A stretch of DNA of 64,000 nt from JAWXBK01 sp034439975 (GCA_034439975.1 JAWXBK010000021.1:1-64000); one strand, 5' to 3'; positions 35,612 through 44,355 are shown, counted from the stretch's first letter. Numbers and translations are program-made. Notes: a model not told the origin generated them from the letters alone.

Positions 35612-36388
35612 ATGGCCTACGAAAATATCATCGTCGAAAAGAAGGGCCGCGTCGGCGTCGTGCGGTTCAACCGGCCCAAGGCGCTGAATGCGCTGTGCGA
35701 TGCCATGATGATCGAGCTTGGCCGCGCGCTCGACGATCTGCAGGACGACGCCGATATCGGCGCGATCGTCCTGACCGGAAACGAGAAGGCATTTGCCGCC
35801 GGTGCCGACATCAAGGAGATGAAGGACCGCAATTTCGTCGACGTGTATGTCTCCGACTTCATTACGCGGAACTGGGAATGCGTGGCGAAATGCCGCAAGC
35901 CGATCGTCGCCGCGGTCGCCGGCTACGCACTCGGCGGCGGCTGCGAAGTGGCGATGGCCTGCGACATTATCGTCGCGGCGGACAATGCCAAATTCGGCCA
36001 GCCGGAAATCACGCTCGGCGTTTTGCCCGGTGCGGGCGGTACGCAGCGCCTTACGCATGCGATCGGCAAGGCGAAGGCGATGGATATGGTGCTGACCGGT
36101 CGCCAGATGGACGCAAGTGAGGCCGAGAGGGCCGGTCTGGTCTCCCGCGTCGTGCCGGCGGGCGAGCTGATGGATACCGCGATGAAAATCGCCGAGCGGA
36201 TCGCCGGCATGTCGACGCCGGTCGTCCTGATGGCCAAGGAGGCCGTCAACCGGGCGTTCGAAACCACGCTGGCCGAGGGCTTGCGCTTCGAGCGGCGTCT
36301 GTTTCATGCCGCCTTTGCGACCGAGGACCAGAAGGAAGGCATGGCCGCCTTTGCCGAAAAGCGGCAGCCCGATTTCAAGGACCGCTAG
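35612..36388 (+). CDS. Enoyl-CoA hydratase (crotonase family)
   Basis: 258 aa. Hydrates 2-trans-enoyl-CoA in fatty-acid beta-oxidation or similar. Oxyanion-hole segments AFAAGADIKEM and AGYALGGGCEVAMACD, and the second catalytic Glu region GQPEITLGVLPGAGGTQRLTHAIG, match short-chain enoyl-CoA hydratases of the FadB1x/Ech type. GAGGGAG precedes ATG 35612. The nearby gene order (mutM, exported protein, ech, rpsT, dnaA) is typical of alphaproteobacteria. Confidence 0.93.
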   Translation: MAYENIIVEKKGRVGVVRFNRPKALNALCDAMMIELGRALDDLQDDADIGAIVLTGNEKAFAAGADIKEMKDRNFVDVYVSDFITRNWECVAKCRKPIVAAVAGYALGGGCEVAMACDIIVAADNAKFGQPEITLGVLPGAGGTQRLTHAIGKAKAMDMVLTGRQMDASEAERAGLVSRVVPAGELMDTAMKIAERIAGMSTPVVLMAKEAVNRAFETTLAEGLRFERRLFHAAFATEDQKEGMAAFAEKRQPDFKDR

Positions 36389-36485
36389 GACGCCGATTTA
36401 GGCTTGTTTCCGGGGCTCCTTGACGCTCCGGGCGTGCGGGGATATAACCCGCCGCCACATTTTCCGGAACACGAGAGAAGAAACC

Positions 36486-36746
36486 ATGGCGCACCACAAG
36501 TCCGCCAAGAAACGCATTCGCCAGACCGAGCGCCGCACTGACGTTAATGATGCGCGCACGAGCCGCGTCCGTACCTTTGTGAAGAAGGTCGAGACGGCGA
36601 TTGCCAGCGGCGACAAGACCGCTGCCTCGACGGCACTGCGCGCAGCAGAGCCCGAGTTGCAGCGCGGCGTGACGAAAGGCGTCCTGCATCGCAATGCGGC
36701 GTCGCGCAAGATTTCGCGACTGTCCAAGCGCATCAAGGCTCTCTAG
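36486..36746 (+). CDS. rpsT: 30S ribosomal protein S20
   Basis: 86 aa from ATG 36486, with GAGAGAAGA as ribosome-binding site. Basic helical protein with the S20 pattern: MAHHKSAKKRIRQTERR, then VKKVETAIASGDKTAAS and GVLHRNAASRKISRLSKRI. Binds 16S rRNA. The frame open upstream to 36420 is not needed. Confidence 0.97.
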   Translation: MAHHKSAKKRIRQTERRTDVNDARTSRVRTFVKKVETAIASGDKTAASTALRAAEPELQRGVTKGVLHRNAASRKISRLSKRIKAL

Positions 36747-36960
36747 CCCTTTCCTTCGATTGTCCGTTTCACGCAACGCCTGCATCTTGGCGGTGCTGTG
36801 GCATGCGTGCATCGCATTGCCATGCATTGCTGTCGGATGCCGGATCGACCCATACTCCTTGGTTGCGAGTCCCGCAGGTCGTGGTTAGAGTCGGTTTCGC
36901 AGTCGAGAGGGAGGCATACGCAATGAAGACGCAACTTGGGCGAGGAGTTGCACTTCAACG

Positions 36961-36981
36961 CGGTCAGCAAACCGGTCAGCA
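36961..36981 (+). repeat. Two 9-bp direct repeats with 12-bp period upstream of dnaA
   Basis: CGGTCAGCA occurs at 36961-36969 and again at 36973-36981, separated by AAC. Confidence 0.6.
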
Positions 36982-37045
36982 CCGCACGACAATAAAACAA
37001 ACCGCGCGGGCGCACCGGATCGACACCGGACGATAAAAGGAATTC

Positions 37046-37070
37046 GTCGACGACAGGCACGGTCGTCGGC
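37046..37070 (+). promoter_or_regulatory. Leader hairpin before the rhodanese-dnaA genes
   Basis: CGACGAC (37048-37054) pairs perfectly with GTCGTCG (37062-37068) around a 7-nt loop; a wobble and a G-C pair extend it to 37046-37070. It ends 50 nt before the rhodanese ATG and has no T-tract. Confidence 0.5.
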
Positions 37071-37120
37071 GAGGGGCTGTTTTGTCCGCTGAGGCGGACG
37101 CGGAGGGGAAGGCGCAAGCC

Positions 37121-37537
37121 ATGACCTATGCCGGCGATCTGTCGCCCGCCGAGGCCTGGACGCTGCTCGAGAACGAGCCCGACGCGGTTCTGGTCGACGT
37201 GCGCACGCGACCCGAATGGTCGTTCGTGGGCGTGCCCGATCTGGCACCGATCGGGAAGCAGACAGTGTTCCTGTCCTGGCAAGTTTTTCCGGCCATGAAC
37301 CGCAACGAGCAGTTCGTGTCCGAGCTCGGCGGCGCATTTCCGGAACCGGATCGTCCGCTGCTGTTTATCTGCCGTTCGGGCGCGCGCTCGCGCGACGCAG
37401 CCGTGGCAATGACGGGCGCCGGCTATCGGCGTTGCTACAATGTGAGCTCGGGTTTCGAAGGCGGCACCGACGAGCAGCGCCATCGCGGCAGCAAGGCCGG
37501 ATGGAAGGCCGACGGCCTTCCCTGGGTCCAGGAATGA
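37121..37537 (+). CDS. Rhodanese-like sulfurtransferase
   Basis: 138 aa, single rhodanese domain, cytoplasmic. The active-site loop is CRSGARS with Cys84, an active sulfurtransferase or thiol-redox type loop. Other family blocks are DAVLVDVRTRPEWSFVGVPD, VFLSWQVFPAMNRNEQFV and YNVSSGFEGGTDEQRHRG. ATG 37121 has AGGGGAAGG upstream; TTG 37082 is less likely. The stop overlaps the dnaA ATG (ATGA, 37534-37537), so it is translationally coupled to dnaA. Confidence 0.88.
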   Translation: MTYAGDLSPAEAWTLLENEPDAVLVDVRTRPEWSFVGVPDLAPIGKQTVFLSWQVFPAMNRNEQFVSELGGAFPEPDRPLLFICRSGARSRDAAVAMTGAGYRRCYNVSSGFEGGTDEQRHRGSKAGWKADGLPWVQE

Positions 37538-38943
37538 CGGAGGCGCCAGGGATGCAAGCCGGCACCGACAGCCATCTGAATGCCGCGTGGGCCCGCGTAC
37601 GGGGGCGTCTGCGCAGCGAACTGGGCGATGCCGCCTATCGAAGCTGGCTAAAGCCGCTGACCCTGGCGGGGCTGACCGACGGCGAATTGCGCCTGTCCGC
37701 GCCGACCCGCTTCATGCGCGACTGGATCCTCTCCCATTATCACGACCAGCTCACCCGCTTCTGGTCCACGGAAGTACCGCAGGTGGTCGAAGTGTCGGTC
37801 TCCGTCGAACAGGCGCACAGCCCGACCCGGCCGCGCCCGCCGCGTCCCGAAAGCGGCGGCGCGAGCCATCGCTCGAAGCCGATCCCCGAGGCGACCAACG
37901 GTCACGATGTGGCGCTCGATCTCTCGGCGCCGCTCGATCCGCGTTTCACGTTCGAGAATTTCGTCACCGGCAAGCCGAACGAGCTTGCCTACGCCGCCGC
38001 GCGCCGCGTCGCCGAGGCGAAGGCCGTGCCGTTCAATCCACTCTATCTCTATGGCGGGGTCGGGCTCGGCAAGACGCATCTCATGCATGCGATCGCCTGG
38101 TACATCCGGAACAATCAGCCGGAGCGCCGCATCATCTATCTGTCGGCCGAAAAGTTCATGTACCAGTTCATCCGCGCGCTGCGCTTCAAGAACACGGTCG
38201 CGTTCAAGGAGCAGTTCCGCGCGGTCGACGTGCTGATGGTCGACGACCTGCAGTTCATCAGCGGCAAGGAATCGACCCAGGAAGAGTTCTTCCACACCTT
38301 CAACGCGCTGGTCGACCAGAACCGTCAGATCATCATCTCGGCCGACAAATCGCCCTCCGATCTCGAGGGGATGGAAGAGCGGATGCGTTCGCGGCTCGGT
38401 TGGGGGCTGGTCGCGGATATCCATCCGACGACCTACGAGTTGCGGCTCGGCATCCTGCAGGCGAAGGCCGACAATCTCGGCAAGACGATGCCGCCCAAGG
38501 TGCTCGAGTTCCTTGCGCACAAGATCGTCTCCAACGTGCGCGAGCTCGAAGGCGCGCTGAACCGGATCGTGGCGCATGCCGATCTGATCGGCCGTCCGGT
38601 CACGCTCGAGACGACGCAGGAAGTGCTGCATGATCTGCTGCGCGCCAACGATCGCCGCGTCACGATCGAGGAAATCCAGAAGCGCGTCGCCGAACATTTT
38701 AACATCAAGCTCTCGGAGATGACGTCGGCGCGGCGCGCGCGGGCGGTGGCCCGGCCGCGTCAGGTCGCCATGTATCTCGCAAAGCAGCTCACCTCGCGGT
38801 CGCTGCCGGAAATCGGCCGCAAATTCGGCGGCCGCGACCACACGACCGTGATGCACGCGGTGCGCAAGGTCGAAGAACTTCGTTCGACTGATTCGAGCTT
38901 CTCGGACGACGTGGATCTGCTCCGGCGGATGCTCGAAGGCTAA
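37534..38943 (+). CDS. dnaA: Chromosomal replication initiator protein DnaA
   Basis: 469 aa from ATG 37534; ATG 37552 is an alternative with a closer ribosome-binding site. Domain I (residues about 10-95, WARVRGRLRSELGDAAYRSWLKPL), a Pro/Arg-rich linker, the AAA+ domain with Walker A GGVGLGKT (174-181) and Walker B VLMVDDLQFI, and domain IV with the DnaA-box-binding signature KFGGRDHTTVMHAVRKVEEL near the C-terminus. Overlaps the rhodanese gene by 4 bases. It is followed by 380 nt and then dnaN. Confidence 0.97.
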   Translation: MTEAPGMQAGTDSHLNAAWARVRGRLRSELGDAAYRSWLKPLTLAGLTDGELRLSAPTRFMRDWILSHYHDQLTRFWSTEVPQVVEVSVSVEQAHSPTRPRPPRPESGGASHRSKPIPEATNGHDVALDLSAPLDPRFTFENFVTGKPNELAYAAARRVAEAKAVPFNPLYLYGGVGLGKTHLMHAIAWYIRNNQPERRIIYLSAEKFMYQFIRALRFKNTVAFKEQFRAVDVLMVDDLQFISGKESTQEEFFHTFNALVDQNRQIIISADKSPSDLEGMEERMRSRLGWGLVADIHPTTYELRLGILQAKADNLGKTMPPKVLEFLAHKIVSNVRELEGALNRIVAHADLIGRPVTLETTQEVLHDLLRANDRRVTIEEIQKRVAEHFNIKLSEMTSARRARAVARPRQVAMYLAKQLTSRSLPEIGRKFGGRDHTTVMHAVRKVEELRSTDSSFSDDVDLLRRMLEG

Positions 38944-38958
38944 GGGTCCGTAGGCCCG

Positions 38959-39006
38959 TCGAAACCCGAGTCGAAACCCGAGTCGGACCCCGATTCGGCA
39001 CCCGAT
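38959..39006 (+). repeat. Four 12-bp tandem repeats after dnaA
   Basis: TCGAAACCCGAG at 38959-38970 and 38971-38982 is exact; TCGGACCCCGAT (38983-38994) and TCGGCACCCGAT (38995-39006) are degenerate copies. The array starts 16 nt after the dnaA stop codon. Confidence 0.75.
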
Positions 39007-39104
39007 TTCGCGCTTCCGGCCGGGCCCCGCAAAACCCTCCGAATGTGCCTCGCAAGCCCTTGAAAATAAAAGGCTAATCGGCCGAAAATTTGACTGTGCC
39101 GCGT

Positions 39105-39133
39105 TTGCTCGTACGCGGGCCGCTTGCTATGAT
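39105..39133 (+). promoter_or_regulatory. Putative dnaN promoter
   Basis: TTGCTC (39105-39110), 17-nt spacer, TATGAT (39128-39133). It would give a leader of about 185 nt before dnaN and allow dnaN-recF-gyrB transcription independent of dnaA. Confidence 0.55.
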
Positions 39134-39323
39134 GCAAAACCGTTACGACGCCCTGCCCGCGTCGCCTCGAAACGGCGTCCGACCGGTGCAGCCGGGGGCG
39201 CCGCGGGTCTCCTGAAAGCGGGTTGGTGCCGGGCGGTCGGAAGCGTCCTTCAGGACGATTTTCCGCGAATTCGGGAATGGTCCTGACAAGAACAGCAACA
39301 AACGTCCGAGCGCTGGCACGCCC

Positions 39324-40439
39324 ATGAAATTGACCATCGAACGCGCCGCGCTCCTCCGATCGCTCGGCCATGTGCAGAGCGTCGTGGAGCGCCGCAACAC
39401 GATTCCGATCCTTTCCAACGTCCTGGTCGATGCGGTCGGCGACGGGCTGACTTTGACCGCGACCGACATGGATCTCGCGATCGTCGAGACAGTGCCGGCC
39501 GAGGTTGCGACCAAGGGCGCCACGACGGTGCCGGCGCACACGCTCTACGACATCGTGCGCAAGCTGCCCGAAGGCGCGCAGATCGCGCTGGAAACGAGCG
39601 CCGATGGCGGCCAGATGGCGCTGCGCGCCGGCCGCTCGCGCTTTACGCTGGCAACCTTGCCGAAAGAGGATTTCCCCGCGGTCGGTGGCGACAACCTGCC
39701 GCATAAATTCGATGTGCCGACCAGCGAGTTGCGCGACCTGATCGATCGCACGCGGTTTGCGATTTCGACGGAAGAGACGCGCTATTACCTGAACGGCATC
39801 TATCTGCATGCGGCCGGCACCAAGAAAAAGACGTTGCGCGGCGTTGCGACCGACGGGCACCGGCTTGCGCGGGTCGAATTTGCATTGCCGGACGGTGCCG
39901 ATGGCATGCCCGGCGTCATCGTTCCGCGCAAGGCGGTCGGCGAGATCGTCAAGCTGATCGAAGGCGCAGACGGCGCGGTCCATATCGAATTGTCGGAGAC
40001 CCGCATCAGCGTTTCGATCGGATCGGTGCTGCTGACCTCGAAACTGATCGACGGTTCGTTCCCCGATTACGAGCGGGTCATTCCCTCGGGCAACGACAAG
40101 ACCATGAAGGTCGATTGCAAGAGCTTCGCCGAGGCGGTCGATCGCGTCGCGACGATCTCGAGCGAGAAATCGCGCGCGGTCAAACTTGCGATCTCGTCCG
40201 GCACACTGACGCTGACGGCAACCAGCCCGGAAAGCGGCACGGCCCAGGAAGAGGTCGAGATCGAGTATGACGGCCAGCCGATCGAGATCGGCTTCAATGC
40301 GCGCTATCTGGTCGACATCGCCCAGCAGATCCGCGGCGATACCGCGTCGTTCGCTCTGGCGGATGCCGCCTCACCGACTTTGGTGCGCGATCCCGGCGAC
40401 GCATCGGCACTCTATGTGCTGATGCCGATGCGGGTCTAG
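39324..40439 (+). CDS. dnaN: DNA polymerase III sliding clamp (beta subunit)
   Basis: 371 aa, normal length. Three clamp domains are evident: MKLTIERAALLRSLGHVQSVVERRNTIPIL at the start, the LPKEDFPAVGG segment, RYYLNGIYLH with GVATDGHRLARVE, and the C-terminal SALYVLMPMRV that forms the protein-binding edge. It lies between dnaA and recF as in most bacteria. Confidence 0.97.
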   Translation: MKLTIERAALLRSLGHVQSVVERRNTIPILSNVLVDAVGDGLTLTATDMDLAIVETVPAEVATKGATTVPAHTLYDIVRKLPEGAQIALETSADGGQMALRAGRSRFTLATLPKEDFPAVGGDNLPHKFDVPTSELRDLIDRTRFAISTEETRYYLNGIYLHAAGTKKKTLRGVATDGHRLARVEFALPDGADGMPGVIVPRKAVGEIVKLIEGADGAVHIELSETRISVSIGSVLLTSKLIDGSFPDYERVIPSGNDKTMKVDCKSFAEAVDRVATISSEKSRAVKLAISSGTLTLTATSPESGTAQEEVEIEYDGQPIEIGFNARYLVDIAQQIRGDTASFALADAASPTLVRDPGDASALYVLMPMRV

Positions 40440-40466
40440 GAGCGGACGATTCCGGGGCCCGCCCCA

Positions 40467-41690
40467 TTGCCGCACATCGACACCGCCGCTCTCGCAGAGG
40501 TTCCGGCGCTCGCAATCACGCGCCTGATGCTGACAGATTTCCGCTCCTACGGTCGCGCGAGGCTCGATCTCGATGCGCGGCCGGTGGTGCTGACGGGACC
40601 GAACGGCGCCGGCAAAACGAATTTACTTGAGGCGGTTTCGTTTCTCGTGCCGGGGCGCGGACTGCGTCGCGCCAAATTGGGCAGCGTCGCCCGGCGCGGC
40701 AGCGACGGCATTGCCGAGAACCCCTGGGCCGTGGCGGCCGAGATTGCGACCGCTTCCGGCAGTGTCTCGATCGGCACCGGCCCCGATCCCGAGCAAGGCG
40801 AGACCGCCCGCGAGCGGCGCATCGTGCGCATCGACGGCGCGCCGGCCCGCAGCCAGGCCGCACTCGGCGACATCGTCGCCCTGGTCTGGCTTACGCCGCA
40901 GATGGACCGCCTCTTTCTCGATGGCGCGTCCGAGCGTCGGCGTTTCGTGGACCGGCTCGCCGAGGCGCTCGATCCGGAACATGGCAGCCACGTCAACGCC
41001 TACGAGCATTCGATGCGCGAACGGTTGAGGCTGCTGCGCGGCGAGAGCGTGGCGCCCGAGCGCGACTGGCTCGATGCGCTGGAAGCGCGGATGGCGGAAG
41101 AGGGCGTGGCGATCGCCGCGACCCGGCGTTTGCTTGCCCAGCGCCTGGATGCGCTGGTGCGCGAGACGCTGGCGCCGTTTCCCGCGGCCGCCGTCATGGT
41201 CGAGGGTTTGCTCGAATCCGGCCTCGATACGATGCCGGCGCTCGCGGTCGAGGATCGCTTCCGGGCGCAGCTCGCGGAAAATCGTCGCGGCGATGCCGAT
41301 GCCGGCATGACCCAGGCGGGGCCGCATCGCAGCGACATGACGGTGCTGCATCTCGGCAGCGGCGATGTGGCACGCTCGATGCCGGCCGCGGATTGCTCGA
41401 CCGGCGAACAGAAGGCGCTGCTGATCGCGCTCGTGCTCGCGCATGCGCGGCTGGTCGCCGCCACGCGCAATGTCACGCCGCTGGTTCTGCTCGACGAGAT
41501 CGCGGCGCATCTCGATCGCGAACGGCGCCAGGCCTTGTTCGAACTGTTGCTCGGGCTCGGCGCCCAGGCCTGGATGACGGGAACCGATGCCGAAATTTTT
41601 GCCAGCCTTGGCAGTCGCGCGCAGCTATTCGCTGTCGCGCCGGGCCGGGTGCTCGGCCACGGGCCGATAACCGGCCCCAACGCGTTTTAA
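40467..41690 (+). CDS. recF: DNA replication and repair protein RecF
   Basis: SMC-like ATPase that loads RecA at gaps. About 407 aa if TTG 40467 is the start; the ribosome-binding site is weak, and ATG 40527 (just before LTDFRSY) would remove 20 residues, so the start is uncertain. Walker A is GPNGAGKTNLLEAVSFL, the ABC signature is DCSTGEQKALLIALVLAHARL, and Walker B with D-loop is PLVLLDEIAAHLDRERR. Followed 12 nt later by gyrB. Confidence 0.94.
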   Translation: MPHIDTAALAEVPALAITRLMLTDFRSYGRARLDLDARPVVLTGPNGAGKTNLLEAVSFLVPGRGLRRAKLGSVARRGSDGIAENPWAVAAEIATASGSVSIGTGPDPEQGETARERRIVRIDGAPARSQAALGDIVALVWLTPQMDRLFLDGASERRRFVDRLAEALDPEHGSHVNAYEHSMRERLRLLRGESVAPERDWLDALEARMAEEGVAIAATRRLLAQRLDALVRETLAPFPAAAVMVEGLLESGLDTMPALAVEDRFRAQLAENRRGDADAGMTQAGPHRSDMTVLHLGSGDVARSMPAADCSTGEQKALLIALVLAHARLVAATRNVTPLVLLDEIAAHLDRERRQALFELLLGLGAQAWMTGTDAEIFASLGSRAQLFAVAPGRVLGHGPITGPNAF

Positions 41691-41702
41691 GGACAGATCT
41701 CG

Positions 41703-44147
41703 ATGGCCATGCAACACGCGGAACATAATCCCGATGGCGGCGGCGCCGATTACGGCGCGGAGCAGATCAAGGTGCTGCGCGGGCTCGATGCCGTGCGCAA
41801 GCGGCCGGGCATGTATATCGGCGACACCGACGACGGCTCGGGCCTGCATCACATGGTCTACGAAGTCGTCGATAACGCGATCGACGAGGCGCTGGCCGGT
41901 TATTGCGATCTGATCCAGGTGGTGTTGAACGGCGACGGATCGGTCACCGTGCGCGACAACGGGCGCGGCATTCCGGTCGACATCCATCGCGAGGAAGGCG
42001 TTTCCGCGGCGCAGGTCATCATGACCCAGCTTCATGCCGGCGGAAAGTTCGACCAGAACTCCTACAAGGTATCCGGCGGTCTGCACGGCGTCGGCGTCTC
42101 GGTGGTGAATGCGCTGTCCTCCCGGCTCGATCTCACGATCTGGCGCGACAGCAAGGAACATTTCATGCGCTTCCGCGACGGCGAGCCGGAAGCGCCGCTG
42201 GCGGTGCGCGGCCAATCCGACGGCAAGCGCGGCACCGAGGTGACGTTCCTGCCCTCGACCAACGTATTTACCAATGTCGAATTCGATTGCGCGACGCTGG
42301 AGCACCGGCTGCGCGAACTCGCTTTCCTCAATTCCGGCGTCCGGCTGCTTCTGACCGATGCGCGCCATGTCGAGGAAAAGACCGTCGAGCTGCATTATCA
42401 GGGCGGGCTCGAGGCCTTCGTGCGCTATCTCGACCGCACGCGCAACGCGCTGCATCCCTCGGTCATCGTGGTCACCGGCGAACGCGACGGCGTCACGATC
42501 GAGGTCGCGCTCGAATGGAACGACAGCTATCACGAGACGATGCTGTGCTTCACCAACAACATTCCGCAGCGCGACGGCGGCACGCATCTTGCCGGCTTCC
42601 GCGCCGCGCTGACGCGCCAGGTGAACCAGTACGCGACCGACAGCGGCATCGCGAAGAAGGAAAAGATTGCGCTCACGGGCGAGGACGCGCGCGAGGGGCT
42701 CACCTGCGTGCTTTCGATCAAGGTGCCCGATCCGAAATTCTCCTCGCAGACCAAGGATAAACTGGTGTCCTCCGAGGTTCGCCAGCCGGTCGAGAACATG
42801 GTGAACGAAAAGCTCGGCCAGTGGTTCGAGGAACATCCCCAGGAAGCGCGTCGCATCATCGGCAAGGTGGTCGAAGCTGCGGCCGCCCGCGAGGCGGCGC
42901 GCAAGGCGCGCGAGCTGACGCGGCGCAAGGGCGCGCTCGATTTCGCTTCGCTGCCGGGCAAGCTCGCAGACTGTCAGGAGCGCGATCCGGCGCTGTCCGA
43001 ACTCTTCATCGTCGAGGGCGATTCGGCCGGGGGGTCGGCGAAGCAGGGCCGGCATCGCCGCTTCCAGGCGATCCTGCCCCTGCGCGGCAAGATCCTGAAT
43101 GTCGAGCGCGCGCGCTTCGACAAGATGCTCTCCTCCGCTGAAATCGGCACGCTGATCGCGGCGCTCGGCACCTCGATCGGTGCCGAGGAATTCGACATCT
43201 CGAAGATCCGCTATCACAAGATCATCATCATGACCGACGCAGACGTCGACGGCGCACACATCCGCACGCTGCTCCTGACGTTCTTCTACCGGCATCTGCG
43301 GCCGATGATCGAAAACGGCTATCTCTATATCGCGCAGCCACCGCTCTATCGTGCCAAGCGGGGCAGCTCCGAACGGTATCTGAAGGACGATCGCGAGCTC
43401 GACGCCTATCTGATCGATACCGGCGCCGAGGGCGCGGTCATGACCATGGCGAACGGCACGCAGATCGCCGGCGCCGACCTGGTGCAGCGCGTCAATCGCG
43501 CGGCGACGGCGCGCAATCTCATGCAGCCGATGATCCGCAAGATCGGTTCCGCCGTGGTGGTCGAGCAGGCGGCGATCGCCGGCGCGCTCAATCCCGATCT
43601 CATTCCGGATGCGACGCGGGCGAGCGAAGCGGCGAAGTATATCGCTCGCCGGCTCGACGAGCTCGCTCCCGAGACGGAGCGCGGTTGGCAGGGCGAGGCG
43701 GGTGCGGATGGCGGGCTCGTCTTCCAGCGCAAGCTGCGCGGTGTAACGCAGCGCCATGTGGTCGACGGTCCGCTATTGCGCTCGGCCGAGGCGCATCGGC
43801 TCGATGCGATGGCGGCCGAACTGCAGAACGATTATCTCGCGTCCTCGATGCTGGTGACCAAGGAGCGCGAAATGCGGATCGACGGGCCGCTCGGCCTGAT
43901 CGAGCGCATCCTCGAAATCGGCCGCAAGGGCGTGACGATCCAGCGCTACAAGGGGCTGGGCGAAATGAACGCGGAACAGCTCTGGGAAACCACACTCGAT
44001 CCGCAGGCGCGCTCGCTCCTGCAGGTGAAAGTGGCGCATGGCGACGAGGCGGATGATCTGTTCTCGACGCTGATGGGCGATATCGTCGAACCGCGCCGCG
44101 AATTCATCCAGCATCACGCGCTCGAGGTTTCGAATCTCGATGTGTGA
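41703..44147 (+). CDS. gyrB: DNA gyrase subunit B
   Basis: 814 aa. GHKL ATPase domain: EVVDNAIDEALAGYCD, VRDNGRGIPVDIH and GGLHGVGVSVVNALS. Transducer follows, then the TOPRIM domain with EGDSAGGSAKQGRHRRFQAILPLRGKILNVE region and MTDADVDGAHIRTLLLTFFYR. The C-terminal GQ-type motif YKGLGEMNAEQLWETT is complete. Forms A2B2 gyrase with GyrA, which is not in the window. Last gene of dnaN-recF-gyrB. Confidence 0.98.
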   Translation: MAMQHAEHNPDGGGADYGAEQIKVLRGLDAVRKRPGMYIGDTDDGSGLHHMVYEVVDNAIDEALAGYCDLIQVVLNGDGSVTVRDNGRGIPVDIHREEGVSAAQVIMTQLHAGGKFDQNSYKVSGGLHGVGVSVVNALSSRLDLTIWRDSKEHFMRFRDGEPEAPLAVRGQSDGKRGTEVTFLPSTNVFTNVEFDCATLEHRLRELAFLNSGVRLLLTDARHVEEKTVELHYQGGLEAFVRYLDRTRNALHPSVIVVTGERDGVTIEVALEWNDSYHETMLCFTNNIPQRDGGTHLAGFRAALTRQVNQYATDSGIAKKEKIALTGEDAREGLTCVLSIKVPDPKFSSQTKDKLVSSEVRQPVENMVNEKLGQWFEEHPQEARRIIGKVVEAAAAREAARKARELTRRKGALDFASLPGKLADCQERDPALSELFIVEGDSAGGSAKQGRHRRFQAILPLRGKILNVERARFDKMLSSAEIGTLIAALGTSIGAEEFDISKIRYHKIIIMTDADVDGAHIRTLLLTFFYRHLRPMIENGYLYIAQPPLYRAKRGSSERYLKDDRELDAYLIDTGAEGAVMTMANGTQIAGADLVQRVNRAATARNLMQPMIRKIGSAVVVEQAAIAGALNPDLIPDATRASEAAKYIARRLDELAPETERGWQGEAGADGGLVFQRKLRGVTQRHVVDGPLLRSAEAHRLDAMAAELQNDYLASSMLVTKEREMRIDGPLGLIERILEIGRKGVTIQRYKGLGEMNAEQLWETTLDPQARSLLQVKVAHGDEADDLFSTLMGDIVEPRREFIQHHALEVSNLDV

Positions 44148-44287
44148 TTTTGCGCGCCACTGCATTCTTCGCATACACGGTCGAATAGCGCCGCGCTGAC
44201 ATCCACCCGCATTCACTTGCGGGCGTCAGCACTGGTGTGCGGGCCGACCTTATAGATCGGCGAGAGCGGGCGGACTGCCTGTAACGG

Positions 44288-44315
44288 CCGGGTTCGATAC
44301 CCGGGGCGCCTACCA
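44288..44315 (+). other. tRNA 3'-end-like fragment (T-arm plus acceptor strand and CCA)
   Basis: CCGGG (44288-44292), loop TTCGATA, CCCGG (44300-44304) form a textbook T-arm, followed by a 7-nt acceptor-like strand GGCGCCT and ACCA (44312-44315). No matching D- and anticodon arms fold upstream; the only acceptor-complementary heptamer (GGGCGTC, 44221) needs two G-U pairs and leaves no cloverleaf. It is best read as a tRNA remnant, such as one left at an integration site. Confidence 0.5.
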
Positions 44316-44355
44316 TTCCATGATCACGGCCGCGGCCTGTAGCAATACGCAACGC

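Larger units (their letters stand above)
36747..37120 (+). other. 374-nt gene-free region upstream of the rhodanese-dnaA pair
   Basis: No convincing gene. It holds a short direct repeat (36961-36981) and a hairpin (37046-37070). No consensus DnaA box (TTATCCACA) is present on either strand, so there is no support for an origin here. A promoter for the rhodanese-dnaA genes should lie in this stretch but I could not place one convincingly. Confidence 0.6.
38944..39323 (+). other. 380-nt dnaA-dnaN intergenic region
   Basis: Gene-free. It contains four degenerate 12-bp tandem repeats (38959-39006) right after the dnaA stop and a good promoter (39105-39133). No consensus DnaA box was found. A 28-codon frame from ATG 39129 has no supporting features. 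Confidence 0.65.

Noticed and set aside
38950..39010. CRISPR-like array after dnaA
   Set aside because: Units are 12 bp, contiguous and degenerate with no spacers; a tandem repeat, not CRISPR.
39129..39215. Short upstream frame in the dnaN leader
   Set aside because: 28 codons, starts inside the -10 hexamer, no supporting site.
36747..39323. oriC around dnaA
   Set aside because: No TTATCCACA-type DnaA boxes on either strand near dnaA; the 12-bp repeats differ from the box. In many alphaproteobacteria oriC is away from dnaA.
41625..43757. 710-codon minus-strand frame opposite gyrB and recF
   Set aside because: Shadow of gyrB; no recognisable domain and shadow-type composition.
44104..44352. 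Minus-strand frame of 82 codons starting with a GAPGIEPG segment
   Set aside because: GAPGIEPG is the well-known artefact of translating the antisense of a tRNA 3' end; it supports the tRNA-like fragment, not a protein.
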